A stretch of 64,000 nucleotides of DNA from Arenibacter aquaticus (GCF_003957295.1 NZ_RQPJ01000005.1:547636-611635); one strand, 5' to 3'; positions 1 to 9,145 are shown, numbered from the stretch's first letter. Notes: generated by a model from the sequence alone, not told the origin. A program made the numbers and translations.

Positions 1-298
1 GTAGGCTATATATAACCGACGCCACTACTAGGCCTCCAAAAGAAAATATCAGTTTAATTCCAAGGTGCTGGTTCAACCAACCCCCAAAAGCATTTTCAGG
101 ACTGAAGGCTACCAACATATAAAAGCCAAGCACTGTTGGTGGTAGCACTAGCGGCATACTGACCAAGGTTTCCACAACCGGTTTTAATTTAGATCGGGAA
201 TGTGCTAGCCAATTGGCGATAGGGATAGCGACCACCAACAATATTGCCGTGGTAATCAAAGCAAGTTTAAAAGTAAGTACCAAGGGTTCCCAATCCAT
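1..298 (-). CDS. modB: Molybdate ABC transporter permease ModB (partial)
   Basis: N-terminal part of the inner-membrane permease of the molybdate importer; the gene runs off the left edge. The visible 99 residues start MDWEPLVLTFKLALITT, hold a hydrophobic first membrane segment, and contain the family stretch MPLVLPPTVLGFYML. The ATG (298-296) overlaps the stop of the upstream TOBE gene in a TGATG arrangement, so the two are translationally coupled. The partner ModA is two genes upstream. The ATPase ModC should follow outside the window but cannot be seen. Assignment rests on the permease motif and on the operon; it is firm for family and good for substrate because modA is present. Confidence 0.9.
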   Translation of the reverse strand, partial: MDWEPLVLTFKLALITTAILLVVAIPIANWLAHSRSKLKPVVETLVSMPLVLPPTVLGFYMLVAFSPENAFGGWLNQHLGIKLIFSFGGLVVASVIYSL

Positions 299-705
299 CA
301 CGGTGCCAATATTATCTCATTCAATTTAATTAAAACAGCAACTTCCATATTTTCCTTAAGCCCAAGCTGGGCAACACTTTTTTCACTTAGTATGGCCACT
401 ACCTCGCCCAGTTGGGTAGAAAGGACAAGCCTAGATAGCAACACCCCTCTCTTTATGATCAAAATTGTGCCCAAAATTCTATTTTCAATACTAATGTTAC
501 TGACACCTTCTTTATCCGTGGCCAATACCACTTCTGTCTCCTTGAACAACAGCTGCACCTGCCTCCCTACCACTAAGTAAGGAGCGGTCTCCGGGGTATC
601 GATTACCACGGAAAAAAAATCGGCACACCCTCCAACCCTAACGCCCACTATGGAAATACTTCCACTGGTTTGGATATCCACAATACTACCTGGAAAACTA
701 TTCAT
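298..705 (-). CDS. Stand-alone di-Mop (TOBE) molybdate-binding protein
   Basis: A 135-residue cytosolic protein made of two Mop/TOBE-like halves, about residues 3-66 and 70-133. The second half is a clear Mop domain (isoleucine-rich start, a glycine before an alternating beta strand, then VAQLGLKENMEVAVLIK near the end). Mop domains bind molybdate or tungstate and are normally found at the C-terminus of ModC or ModE, or as molbindins. Here the gene stands alone between modA and modB: its start overlaps the modA end by 8 bases and its stop overlaps the modB start. A role as intracellular molybdate store or as sensor coupled to the transporter is inferred. No DNA-binding domain is present. Confidence 0.82.
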   Translation of the reverse strand: MNSFPGSIVDIQTSGSISIVGVRVGGCADFFSVVIDTPETAPYLVVGRQVQLLFKETEVVLATDKEGVSNISIENRILGTILIIKRGVLLSRLVLSTQLGEVVAILSEKSVAQLGLKENMEVAVLIKLNEIILAP

Positions 706-1471
706 TTATCAAATATCCAAATTCTTTTAATATCTGCTTGGCTTTGAAGGTAAAAAGAAAATCATAGAAGTCTTGCGCCTCACTCCTACTTCCCTCTTTG
801 TGTTTAACAAGAACCACCCCTTGACCAATATTGGAGTATAAGGTAGTATCAATGGTCATCCAATGTCCCTTATCCTTCATCGCCCCGGAAAATACCGAAG
901 AAAGGGCCGTAAAACCAATTTGTGCAGAGCGGGTAGTTATAAATTGATCGGTCTGCGCCACACTTTCCCCATACACCAGTTTATTGGACAAAGTTTCGTA
1001 CAATCCGTAGTGCTGTAGCACTTCTTTGGCAGCAACGCCATATGGTGCTGTTTTAGGATTTGCCATGGCTATATGCCTTACCCTATCTTGGGACAAGGCC
1101 CCAATAGATACCGGCACTTGTTCCTCCATGGTCCACAACACCAATTTCCCGTAAGCGTATTCCTTAGGGCGCCCCAAGGCCTTTCCCGATCTATAAACCT
1201 CCTCAGGATAGCTCATATTGGCCGCTACAAAAACGTCAAAAGGCGCCCCCTCCAATATCTGGGCTGTCAACTTTCCGGAGGATCCCAGGATTACTTGGCA
1301 AGCTACCCCTGATTTTTCCTCATAGGCCTCTACCAAGGCTTGCATGGCAGTGCGCATATTGGCGGCAGTAGCAATGGTAACTTTTTTTGAACCGTCCCCA
1401 CGGCAGCCCCCAAAAAGGCAGACAAAGCCTATAAATATACACAAACACAAAACCTGCCTTACCCCAACCAT
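698..1471 (-). CDS. modA: Molybdate ABC transporter substrate-binding lipoprotein ModA
   Basis: Periplasmic oxyanion-binding protein, 257 residues. A lipobox ends at Cys23 (LFGGC), so it is expected to be membrane-anchored. The family pattern follows: VTIATAANMRTAMQALVEAY, then GSSGKLTAQILEGAPFDVFVAAN, whose Ser residues belong to the tetrahedral-oxyanion pocket in this family, then a central MANPKTAPYGVAAKEVL. First gene of the visible mod operon; it overlaps the TOBE gene by 8 bases. Molybdate rather than tungstate or sulfate is inferred from family resemblance and from the Mop domain protein and ModB behind it. Confidence 0.93.
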   Translation of the reverse strand: MVGVRQVLCLCIFIGFVCLFGGCRGDGSKKVTIATAANMRTAMQALVEAYEEKSGVACQVILGSSGKLTAQILEGAPFDVFVAANMSYPEEVYRSGKALGRPKEYAYGKLVLWTMEEQVPVSIGALSQDRVRHIAMANPKTAPYGVAAKEVLQHYGLYETLSNKLVYGESVAQTDQFITTRSAQIGFTALSSVFSGAMKDKGHWMTIDTTLYSNIGQGVVLVKHKEGSRSEAQDFYDFLFTFKAKQILKEFGYLINE

Positions 1472-1529
1472 TTCTTTACGGTTTATTTCTTCTTAAAACA
1501 TTTTCCAAACACCAAAGTATTACATATTC

Positions 1530-1958
1530 TCAATGCTCCTCCGTAAGCAGTTTGCGTACACTAATCCAGAACATATTCATGGCGGAGGTAGTACTGTTGG
1601 CCAGCTCGGCCAACAATAATAAATTTCTCTCAAAATTCAGTAATCCTCCACTTTTCCCTTGGCTGTCAACAGCGGAGTAAAATGCCATATTCCAATCATT
1701 AAAATTCCGGGAATCATTTACCCCTTCCCACAGCAATACCACCTCACGATGCCGTGCATCCTGTTTTATATGTTGATATAATAATTGGATGTGTTCTTTT
1801 TCGCCCTCTATTATTTGAACAAAGGCCTGCTTGTGAAAAACCAGACAACCTGTAACCCCCAAGGTCTCATTGCGCTTGCGCGCCGTTTCTAAAATGTCTT
1901 CAATAGCCTCCTCATTTACATCAATGGAAGCCTTGGAGCAATACGTAAGTTGGTACAT
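1530..1958 (-). CDS. BLUF domain blue-light photoreceptor
   Basis: A 142-residue single-domain BLUF protein (blue light sensing using FAD). The residues of the flavin hydrogen-bond switch are all present: Tyr6 (QLTYCSKA), Asn30 (ARKRNETLGVTG) and Gln48 (AFVQIIEGE). Trp89 and Met91 lie in the conserved FNDWNMAF stretch. After about residue 95 there is only a short helical tail, so output is probably by protein-protein contact, as in short PixD-type BLUF proteins. Transcribed alone, 58 bases from modA. A -7 like element, TATTTTTG, reads on the minus strand about 23 bases upstream of the ATG. What the signal controls cannot be told from the neighbours. Confidence 0.93.
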   Translation of the reverse strand: MYQLTYCSKASIDVNEEAIEDILETARKRNETLGVTGCLVFHKQAFVQIIEGEKEHIQLLYQHIKQDARHREVVLLWEGVNDSRNFNDWNMAFYSAVDSQGKSGGLLNFERNLLLLAELANSTTSAMNMFWISVRKLLTEEH

Positions 1959-1980
1959 AGAAATAATTTAGACCAAAGTA

Positions 1981-1988
1981 CAAAAATA
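1981..1988 (-). promoter_or_regulatory. Possible -7 element of the BLUF gene
   Basis: TATTTTTG on the minus strand fits the Bacteroidota -7 consensus TAnnTTTG and lies 22 bases before the ATG. I found no good TTG at the -33 distance, so this is weak. Confidence 0.35.
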
Positions 1989-2059
1989 ATCACTCCTAAG
2001 GGTATATTGTGTGCCGCCCCTAGCCTGTGGCCAATGAAGTAAATTAAATACCGTAATTT

Positions 2060-3223
2060 CTATTTGTACGGGATCTTTAGATACGCCATCACAGCCTCGT
2101 CTCCCTTTAAAGCATTATCAGGCCTAGGATTTTCCTCATCAAATACCTTCAAGTCGCCGGGAGACAAAATGGTGACAAAATGCTCCTCATAGCCTTCCTC
2201 ATAGGGAATATTACCGGAATCCAAATCCAGATAGTGATCAAAAAAATTATAGGCTGCCGTTCTTTTGGAATATCCGTAATCATGTCGTTCAGACGGCAGG
2301 TGTACATTTTCTACTTTGTGTTCGGCATTATAAAGACTATATACTTTTTGTATATAGGGATACTCCACCCTAGGGGTATTTCTGGTCCAATCTGCCCCAT
2401 CCGATATTAACAGCAAAGGCCTTGGCGCACAGAGGGCGGCAATCTCCACATTGTTGGTCTGATGCTCCTTACTTTTATGTATTGGCATTCCGCTCTCACA
2501 TACACATCCCCCAAAAAAATGGGCAGACACTTGTACCACAGGAGCCGCTACTTTCACCCTATTATCAATCGCTGTCAACAAAAAGGTCTGGGTACCCCCG
2601 CCAGAAGCCCCGGTCATCCCAATACGCTCAGGATCCACATCCGGTCTGGACAAAAGGTAGTCCAATACCCGCCTACTGTTCCACGTTTGCAATAGTAGGG
2701 CTATTGGCATTTTATGGTTTACCTGATTACTTTCTGCATAGCCTATCATATCATAGGCAAAAACCACTGCACCCATTCGCGCCAATGTTGCACACCGCCA
2801 TTGAATATAATTGGTATACCGCTTATCCGTCATATGACCGTGCGGACTTAAGATGGCCGCATAAGAGCCCTCTGTTTCCACAGGTCTATACAGGTTTCCG
2901 GTAATATAAAAGCCAGGAAAACTTTCTATAGCTATATTTTCAACAATATACCCATCCATAACCCTAGTCTTTCTTATTATAGGATTAAAATTACCCTTTA
3001 TTTTGGGCATCTTATCCAGCTGCATTCCCTCTATAATACCTTTCTTAATGGTCAACGCCCTTTCTTCCCAGGATTCCAAATCACTCCATTCATTGGCAAA
3101 TTGCTTCATAACAGTATTGGCCTGGTCCTCGGTCCAATAGCTACCTACACATAACATAGGGTCTTGGGAATGCACTACTAACCCGTAAAGGGCAACAATA
3201 ACAAAACAGCAAATATTTTTCAT
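2060..3223 (-). CDS. Secreted alpha/beta-hydrolase, acetylxylan-esterase-like
   Basis: A 387-residue exported esterase or hydrolase. The ATG at 3223 gives MKNICCFVIVALYGLVVHSQ, a good signal peptide; a longer reading frame exists only from a TTG at 3301 and would bury this signal. The nucleophile motif is GASGGG (GMTGASGGGTQTFLL), with an acid in LLISDGADW and the catalytic His in the SERHDYGYS stretch. The overall order resembles the acetylxylan esterase (AXE1) and Abhydrolase_7 group of carbohydrate-related hydrolases. No polysaccharide genes lie next to it, so the substrate is unknown. A single-gene unit with about 300 bases of upstream DNA. Confidence 0.8.
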   Translation of the reverse strand: MKNICCFVIVALYGLVVHSQDPMLCVGSYWTEDQANTVMKQFANEWSDLESWEERALTIKKGIIEGMQLDKMPKIKGNFNPIIRKTRVMDGYIVENIAIESFPGFYITGNLYRPVETEGSYAAILSPHGHMTDKRYTNYIQWRCATLARMGAVVFAYDMIGYAESNQVNHKMPIALLLQTWNSRRVLDYLLSRPDVDPERIGMTGASGGGTQTFLLTAIDNRVKVAAPVVQVSAHFFGGCVCESGMPIHKSKEHQTNNVEIAALCAPRPLLLISDGADWTRNTPRVEYPYIQKVYSLYNAEHKVENVHLPSERHDYGYSKRTAAYNFFDHYLDLDSGNIPYEEGYEEHFVTILSPGDLKVFDEENPRPDNALKGDEAVMAYLKIPYK

Positions 3224-3524
3224 AAGTGTGGATTTTAATCTCTGTATCGGAAACTTGGAACAATTTACCAAAAAAAGCAATCTGTCCCTACAGAAGACCA
3301 ACTTCCAGTCTTTATTCGTAAAAACTTATATTACCCATTGTTACTGTTTGTAACCTAACATGTATTAAAAATTAAAAATTTTCGTAGCCATCAAACAGTT
3401 CCATAATCTAAAATACTGCATTTACAGTTTTGCACTCAAGTCTATTCCGCTGAAAAGTGGAATTAGTTAAACCTAGGATTTTAAATAAGCTGTACAGCAA
3501 CTTTTAAAAACAATATTTCACCAA

Positions 3525-3554
3525 CAAAAAAAGCCATGCTTTCGCATGGCTTTT
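3525..3554 (-). terminator. Intrinsic terminator after the ompH pair
   Basis: Perfect hairpin: AAAAGCCATGC, loop of 4, GCATGGCTTTT, followed on the minus strand by a T run. It lies 25 bases after the stop of the last ompH gene and ends the envelope operon. The rest of 3224-3524 is A/T-rich and holds nothing I recognise. Confidence 0.88.
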
Positions 3555-3578
3555 ACCTAATATATCTTGTTCGTTAGA

Positions 3579-4088
3579 TTAGAAACCCAATTCCTTCTTA
3601 ACATCTGGCAATAGATCCTTACCCTTAGCAACTATTAATCCGCCACCTTGTGTAGCATCCATTACGTAATCTATTCCTTGTGCTGCGGCTACAGATTCTA
3701 TGGCTTTCTTGGCCTTGGCCGTAATAGGCCCCAATAGTTCGGCTTGTTTTTTCTGCAATTCCTGCTGTGCAGTCTGCTGGGCCTCCCCTATGTTCTTTTC
3801 AAACCCTTGTAGTTCCAAAGCCCTTTTCTGATTTTCTTCTTCCGACTTGGAAGCAGACTCATTGGAGTATTGGGTATATTTGTTCTTAAGCTCTGTCATA
3901 GAACTCTCTATATCGGCCCTATATGTTTCCTGTAATTTTTTAAGTTCGGCATCTGCTGCTTTCATCTCCGGCATTTCAGATAATAGTTTTTGTACGTCTA
4001 TGTGTGCAATCTTCGCCTGTGCATTTACAAAACTACTTGCTGCTACGAACAAAACTATGGCTACTGCTATTTTTTTAATCTGCTTCAT
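3579..4088 (-). CDS. OmpH/Skp family periplasmic chaperone (first copy)
   Basis: A 169-residue exported protein with signal peptide (AASSFVNAQA) and then a long coiled coil, residues about 40-135, rich in K, E, Q and A. Skp/OmpH proteins are trimeric periplasmic holdases that carry unfolded outer-membrane proteins to BamA; the OmpH start IAHIDVQKLLSEMPEM and the C-terminal GIDYVMDATQGGGLIVAKG are typical. Last gene of the bamA operon, 92 bases after the other ompH, with a terminator behind it. In many flavobacteria the glutamate racemase gene murI follows; it is absent here. Confidence 0.93.
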   Translation of the reverse strand: MKQIKKIAVAIVLFVAASSFVNAQAKIAHIDVQKLLSEMPEMKAADAELKKLQETYRADIESSMTELKNKYTQYSNESASKSEEENQKRALELQGFEKNIGEAQQTAQQELQKKQAELLGPITAKAKKAIESVAAAQGIDYVMDATQGGGLIVAKGKDLLPDVKKELGF

Positions 4089-4180
4089 GATTCTAATTAA
4101 TATTTGAGTGTTAATTTAAAGATTTAGTTAAATAAATTTAATTTGGTTCTATAATTATTTATTGTCCTTCTATTTGAGTG

Positions 4181-5011
4181 TTACTCTTCCTTTTCCTCAT
4201 TGTCTTCCCCACCATTTCTTTCTTCTAGTTCCTTCTTTCTTTTGGCTTCTCTTTCTTCCAATAATTTTCTTCTTCTCTCCTCATACGCCTTTTTGCGTTC
4301 TTCTCGAATCTTTAGCTGAGCCGCCCTTTTTTCCTCTGCCGTCTTGGCCCTGGCTTCCTCTGCCTGTTTGGCTCTTTCCTTTCTTTCTATGATGGCATCG
4401 CTCACTTCTTCTTCTGCCTCAGCATCCTCAAAGTTGTTCAAGCTACTTCTACCCTCCTGCCTCTTCTTGGGAGCACTGATCCTCCTTGTTCTGGATATAC
4501 CCCTTAAGACCAAGTCGCTAATATCGTGCCTTTTCTCGGAATACAACATTACAACATCTGCAGATTTATCAAAAATAAAATCATATTTTTTATTGGCCCC
4601 TATTTTCTGCACCTCATTAAAGACCTGATCCTGTATTGGCTGTATCAGCCTTCTTTTTTGCAATACCAAATCGCCCTCCGGACCAAATCTATCCTGTTGA
4701 TAATCGAACATTTCCTTTTCCAGAATTTGAATTTCCTCCTCGCGTTCAGAAATCAACTCCTCGGTCAACAGCACCTTCTCGGCCATCAAATCCTTTTTCA
4801 TCCGATCTATTTCGGCTTTCTCCTGCTCCAATTCCAGCTTCCATTTCTGCACCTTATTGGCCAACTGCTCATTAGCTTCCCTGTACTCCTCTACATTCTC
4901 AAGGATATACTCCATGTCCACATAGCCAATCCTAATACTTCTTTGGGCCGAAATACTCGTTGCAAATAAGGCCATCGCCAGCAACATAAGTACTTTTACT
5001 TTTACTCTCAT
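4181..5011 (-). CDS. OmpH/Skp family periplasmic chaperone (second, long-tailed copy)
   Basis: A 276-residue OmpH homologue with signal peptide (ALFATSISAQ) and the OmpH core to about residue 165 (IGYVDMEYILENVEEY to KYDFIFDKSADVVMLY). The last 90 or so residues are an extreme K/E/R/A-rich tail, nearly all charged, predicted as a long helix or disordered; ordinary Skp proteins of 160-170 residues lack it. Lies between bamA and the shorter ompH in one operon. Presumed role: outer-membrane protein chaperone in the periplasm, with the tail perhaps binding the envelope or clients; the tail function is unknown. Confidence 0.9.
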   Translation of the reverse strand: MRVKVKVLMLLAMALFATSISAQRSIRIGYVDMEYILENVEEYREANEQLANKVQKWKLELEQEKAEIDRMKKDLMAEKVLLTEELISEREEEIQILEKEMFDYQQDRFGPEGDLVLQKRRLIQPIQDQVFNEVQKIGANKKYDFIFDKSADVVMLYSEKRHDISDLVLRGISRTRRISAPKKRQEGRSSLNNFEDAEAEEEVSDAIIERKERAKQAEEARAKTAEEKRAAQLKIREERKKAYEERRRKLLEEREAKRKKELEERNGGEDNEEKEE

Positions 5012-5110
5012 GCTATCTTCTTTTTATTGTATAGAAAATATCGTGCCAAAATAACCAAATATTTTAGAATGAACTGTTCAACACATAAAACTATTGCAAA
5101 ATTCTATACA

Positions 5111-7690
5111 TTAAAACTGCTGTCCAATGATGAAGTGGGTCTGCCAACCACTAGGTCCGACAGAATTAGGATTGTAATCTTGATCAAACCCATATCCAAA
5201 ATCGATTCCCAGCAATCCGAATGCCGGCATAAAAATTCGCAGTCCCACCCCGGCCGATCTTTTTAATTCAAACGGATTAAAGTCCTGAAAATTGTTGAAG
5301 GCATTCCCCGCCTCCAAAAATACTTGTCCGTAGATGGAAGCCGATGGTTTCAAAGTAAGAGGATATCTGAGCTCTAAAGAGTATTTATTATAAACAATAC
5401 CACCGTCCTGCACCTGACCTCCACTTAAAAGATCTGTGCTATAAGGTGTTAAGGATTGGTTTTCGTAACCTCTTAAGGCTATTACGTCCCTACCATCCAA
5501 TGTATAGGTCCCCATACCATCACCACCTACATAAAATCTCTCAAATGGAACCTTACCTACCTCTTCATTATAGCTGCCCAAAAATCCAAATTCTGCATTG
5601 GTCCTTAAAACCAACTTATCTACAAGGGTAGTATACCAATCACCCTTAAAGTTTACCTTATAAAATTCAAGCCATTTGAAGCGCTCCTGATCTATACGCT
5701 CTACCTCTTCACTATCCTGCTCTTCAACGGCAGTTTCCATATCCTCGTTCAACTGCTCATAATCTATATTATTAAACAAGGAAAATGGGGGTGTAAACTT
5801 GGCAGTAAGCTCAAAATTAGATCCATTCCTAGGGTAAATACGCCCCCCACCGGTTGCATTTCTTGAAATACCCAAGGTATATGCTATGGAATTGGATTTT
5901 CCGTTTCCAAAATTAAATAGTCCTAGGTTGTAGTCTTGAAAGTTGTACAATTGGTAGCCCAAAGAGTGGGATACTGTAAAGAAATCATCGGGCCACTGCA
6001 CCCTTTTGGCCAAACCTGCAGTTATCCCTGTAATGGAAAACTGCTTGCTCTTGTCAGGTTTGCTACTTACATAGGGGTTGTAATAAAATTGCTGAGTTCT
6101 GGACAAGGACATATTAAAGCGTACAGGCTTTTTACCCCCCAACCAAGGTTCTGAAAAGTTAAGACTGTATACCCTATAGGTTCTACTTGCCTGCAAACGC
6201 AGTGCAAAGGTTTGTCCGTCACCCATGGGCACCGGCTTATAGGCTTCTCCGTTAAACAAGTTTTTCATGGAGAAGTTACTAAAAGACAACCCTAGGGTTC
6301 CAATAAAACCACCTCCTCCGTAGCCCCCTTGGAGCTCAATTTGGCTAGAACCGGCTTCCACCAGGCTATAGGCAATGTCCACTGTCCCTGCGTTGGGATC
6401 CGGGTTTTGGATATCCGGGGTTATCTGCTCCGCATCAAAGAAGCCCAATTGACCCAACTCCCTAATACTACGTATAATATCCGATTTGTTATATCGCTGA
6501 CCTGGCCGGGTACGCAACTCCCTAAAAATTACATGGTCATTGGTCTTATCGTTGCCCACTACCGTAACATGGTCCAAAAAGGTCTCCTTACCTTCTATGA
6601 TCCTAATCTCAAAATCAATGGTATCGTTCTCTGCAGAGATCTCAACCGGATTGATACTTGAAAATAAATATCCGTTGTTTTGGTACAAGTTGGTAAGATC
6701 CTCTCCGTCTGGCTTGGTATCATCCGCAATACGTTTTCTTAGCAGTACCCCATTATACGTATCTCCGGTCTTAACCCCTAATACCTGGGAAAGCTGGCGA
6801 TCTGTATATACTGTATTGCCCACAAAGTCTATATCCCCAAAATAATACTTGTTTCCTTCCTCGACCTTTATTTTTAAATCGATCAAATCATCGGAAACCT
6901 TGACAAAGGTATCCGATATTACCCGTGCATCCCTAAATCCTTTTTCGGCGTATTTATCTACCAGAGATACAAGATCCTCCTTATAATCCTCTTCTATATA
7001 CTTGGACTTCTTCCAAAATCGGTAAAACTTTTTCTTCTTGGTCTTTTTAAGGGCCTTGGCCAGTTTTTTATCGGACAACTGCTCATTGCCTTCAAAAACA
7101 ATATTGTTGATCTTTACCTTATCCCCTTTTTTAACATTGATTACCATACTCTGGGTATTGGCAGCCGTAGTATCTTTTGCCGTTGCAATGGTGACCTTGG
7201 TATTTAGATACCCTTTCTTCTTGTATTTGTTCTGAAGGTAATTCTTTGTATTGGCAATTAGACTCTCTGTTATCTTTTTGCCCTTTTTTAGATCGGTATC
7301 CTTAAGAATCTCATCTACTTTGTTCTTCTTAACACCATAAACCTTAACATTGGCCAAGGTGGGACGTTCCAGAATATTAAGTTCCAGAAAAACATTCTCC
7401 CCTTCTATATTGGTAATGTAAAAGCTTATGTCGGTAAAAAGCTCCAGCCCCCATAACTTATTGATGACTGCACTTATTTCATCTCCTGGAACCGTAATGG
7501 GCTGACCTACCCTTAGACCGGTGTAGGTCTTAACGGTCTGTTCATTATAACTCTGCAGACCAGTAACCTCCAGCCCCCCAAGTATATATTGTTTACCATC
7601 CTCATAGGAAGTGTCCTGAGCATTGGCCAGGGTAGTAAAAATTAAGAATAAAAGTGTGATAAAAAGTTCAAGTGACATGAACTTTTTCAT
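5111..7690 (-). CDS. bamA: Outer-membrane protein assembly factor BamA
   Basis: Central pore protein of the beta-barrel assembly machine. I use the ATG at 7690, which gives 859 residues with signal peptide MKKFMSLELFITLLFLIFTTLANAQ (given here only to fix the start) and leaves 4 bases after uppS; the longer frame from 7819 overlaps uppS and has no signal. POTRA domains occupy about residues 30-430, followed by the Omp85 barrel. The L6 loop signature appears as IALRGYENQSL (VRGY-like), and the protein ends in aromatic Phe (FIIGQQF) as barrel substrates do. An acidic insert in the barrel region (EDMETAVEEQDSEEVE) is a local feature. Operon partners ompH and ompH fit its function. Confidence 0.97.
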   Translation of the reverse strand: MKKFMSLELFITLLFLIFTTLANAQDTSYEDGKQYILGGLEVTGLQSYNEQTVKTYTGLRVGQPITVPGDEISAVINKLWGLELFTDISFYITNIEGENVFLELNILERPTLANVKVYGVKKNKVDEILKDTDLKKGKKITESLIANTKNYLQNKYKKKGYLNTKVTIATAKDTTAANTQSMVINVKKGDKVKINNIVFEGNEQLSDKKLAKALKKTKKKKFYRFWKKSKYIEEDYKEDLVSLVDKYAEKGFRDARVISDTFVKVSDDLIDLKIKVEEGNKYYFGDIDFVGNTVYTDRQLSQVLGVKTGDTYNGVLLRKRIADDTKPDGEDLTNLYQNNGYLFSSINPVEISAENDTIDFEIRIIEGKETFLDHVTVVGNDKTNDHVIFRELRTRPGQRYNKSDIIRSIRELGQLGFFDAEQITPDIQNPDPNAGTVDIAYSLVEAGSSQIELQGGYGGGGFIGTLGLSFSNFSMKNLFNGEAYKPVPMGDGQTFALRLQASRTYRVYSLNFSEPWLGGKKPVRFNMSLSRTQQFYYNPYVSSKPDKSKQFSITGITAGLAKRVQWPDDFFTVSHSLGYQLYNFQDYNLGLFNFGNGKSNSIAYTLGISRNATGGGRIYPRNGSNFELTAKFTPPFSLFNNIDYEQLNEDMETAVEEQDSEEVERIDQERFKWLEFYKVNFKGDWYTTLVDKLVLRTNAEFGFLGSYNEEVGKVPFERFYVGGDGMGTYTLDGRDVIALRGYENQSLTPYSTDLLSGGQVQDGGIVYNKYSLELRYPLTLKPSASIYGQVFLEAGNAFNNFQDFNPFELKRSAGVGLRIFMPAFGLLGIDFGYGFDQDYNPNSVGPSGWQTHFIIGQQF

Positions 7691-7694
7691 GCCG

Positions 7695-8411
7695 CTAGGT
7701 GAGTTGTTCGCTAGTTTTTCCAAATCGTCGTTCTCTGTTCTGGTAATTTTTAATGGCTTCCAATAAATGATGCTCCGAAAAATCGGGCCAAAATACATCA
7801 ATAAAATATAATTCCGCATATGCTATCTGCCAAAGTAAAAAATTACTTATTCTATGCTCCCCACTTGTTCTTATCAGCAGGTCCACATCTGGCAAATTAT
7901 GCGTGTAAAGATGGTTATTAATAATGGTTTCGTCAATATTTTCGGGAGAAATTATATTATTTTTAACTTTGGCACTTATCTGTTGAACAGCATTTTTAAT
8001 CTCGTCCCGAGCCCCATAACTCAGTGCCAAGGTCAGGGTCATCCCCGTATTGTTCTTTGTTTTATCCATCACATCCAACAATTCCTTATGTGCCGTTTTG
8101 GGCAGGGAAGCAATGTCACCAATGGTATTGAGTTTTATATTGTTCTGGTTCAAGGTCACCAATTCCTTTTTAAGGGAGGACATTAACAAACGCATTAGGG
8201 TCTCCACCTCAAATTTGGGCCTATTCCAATTTTCTGTAGAAAAAGTATACAGTGTTAGGTATTCCAATCCCAACCTAGCACAGTCTTCCACCGTTCTTCT
8301 TACGGTCTTGACCCCTTGCTCATGGCCAAAAACCCTTAATTTACCTTTCTCTTTTGCCCATCGCCCATTGCCATCCATAATAATAGCGGTGTGCTTTGGC
8401 AAGGCCTTCAT
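7695..8411 (-). CDS. uppS: Isoprenyl transferase (undecaprenyl diphosphate synthase)
   Basis: Cis-prenyltransferase that makes the C55 carrier lipid for peptidoglycan and other envelope glycans. The signature IIMDGNGRWAK sits at the N-terminus with the catalytic Asp, followed by the FSTENWNRP region and the C-terminal LIRTSGEHRISNFLLWQ block. The frame extends to a TTG at 8477, but that overlaps DUF6089 by 35 bases; the ATG at 8411 leaves a 31-base gap, has GGAAG 10 bases upstream and gives 238 residues, near the family length. A start between the two at another non-ATG codon cannot be excluded. Cytoplasmic; same operon as bamA. Confidence 0.95.
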   Translation of the reverse strand: MKALPKHTAIIMDGNGRWAKEKGKLRVFGHEQGVKTVRRTVEDCARLGLEYLTLYTFSTENWNRPKFEVETLMRLLMSSLKKELVTLNQNNIKLNTIGDIASLPKTAHKELLDVMDKTKNNTGMTLTLALSYGARDEIKNAVQQISAKVKNNIISPENIDETIINNHLYTHNLPDVDLLIRTSGEHRISNFLLWQIAYAELYFIDVFWPDFSEHHLLEAIKNYQNRERRFGKTSEQLT

Positions 8412-8442
8412 TTTTACATCTTCCAAACTATCTATTTTTACA

Positions 8443-9129
8443 CTACTGAAAGCAGTCTTGACACGGTTTTCTACCAAAAGTATACGTTAATGTAATACCA
8501 GAAAACACGTACCAATCATCACTAAAAATATTTCCAAACCTAAATTCCTCATAATTTGACCCTTCCGGATTACTGGCATCCAAATTATCCGTAAAGGTAT
8601 ATCTGGCCCCAATCTCGGCACCAACAATAAGGAACTGGTTAAGCCTTAATTTTGCCCCTACCGTCATAGGTATGGAAAAAGAACCGTCCTTTTGCCCCAC
8701 ATCCTGCAACTGTGCTGCATCAAAATAATGATACCCAAACCTAAAATAGGTAAACCCCGTATATAAATACGGTGTAAATGCAGGTCCCAATTGATGCAGG
8801 TTATACTCCACAAAATTAAATTCCAATCCAGCGGACACCTCCAACACACTGTTATCCATTATTAGATTTCGCTTTTGCCTGGAAGGAATGTCGGATTTGG
8901 CATCATCTGCCGTAAACTCACCATAAATTATACTACCCCTCCACGCATATCGCTTACTCTTATTCCACTTAAACAATCCACCGAATGCCGGACCGGAAGG
9001 CAAGATAAAATTGGTTCTTCCAACATCCCCAATATTATTGGCACCTCCTGCAAAAAGCCCAACTTCATAAGTTTGAGCCTTTATTTCACCAAACATGAAA
9101 ATAAGAATTGCCGCGAAAAATAACCTCAT
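8443..9129 (-). CDS. DUF6089 family outer-membrane beta-barrel protein
   Basis: A 228-residue protein with signal peptide (IFMFGEIKAQ) and alternating aromatic/polar strands of a small porin-like barrel. The start TYEVGLFAGGANNIGDVG and the end TLTYTFGRKPCQDCF match the DUF6089 family, which in Flavobacteriia lies next to uppS and bamA. Function unknown; an outer-membrane role linked to the Bam operon is inferred from synteny. Start supported by the signal peptide and by a -7 element ending 16 bases upstream. Confidence 0.88.
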   Translation of the reverse strand: MRLFFAAILIFMFGEIKAQTYEVGLFAGGANNIGDVGRTNFILPSGPAFGGLFKWNKSKRYAWRGSIIYGEFTADDAKSDIPSRQKRNLIMDNSVLEVSAGLEFNFVEYNLHQLGPAFTPYLYTGFTYFRFGYHYFDAAQLQDVGQKDGSFSIPMTVGAKLRLNQFLIVGAEIGARYTFTDNLDASNPEGSNYEEFRFGNIFSDDWYVFSGITLTYTFGRKPCQDCFQ

Positions 9130-9145
9130 TATTTATAAAAGTTTG

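Noticed and set aside
2422..2904. Plus-strand frame of 160 codons opposite the esterase
   Set aside because: The minus-strand frame carries a clear hydrolase with catalytic motifs; the plus frame has no recognisable features.
7691..7819. N-terminal extension of bamA
   Set aside because: It overlaps uppS and would hide the signal peptide that begins at the ATG 7690.
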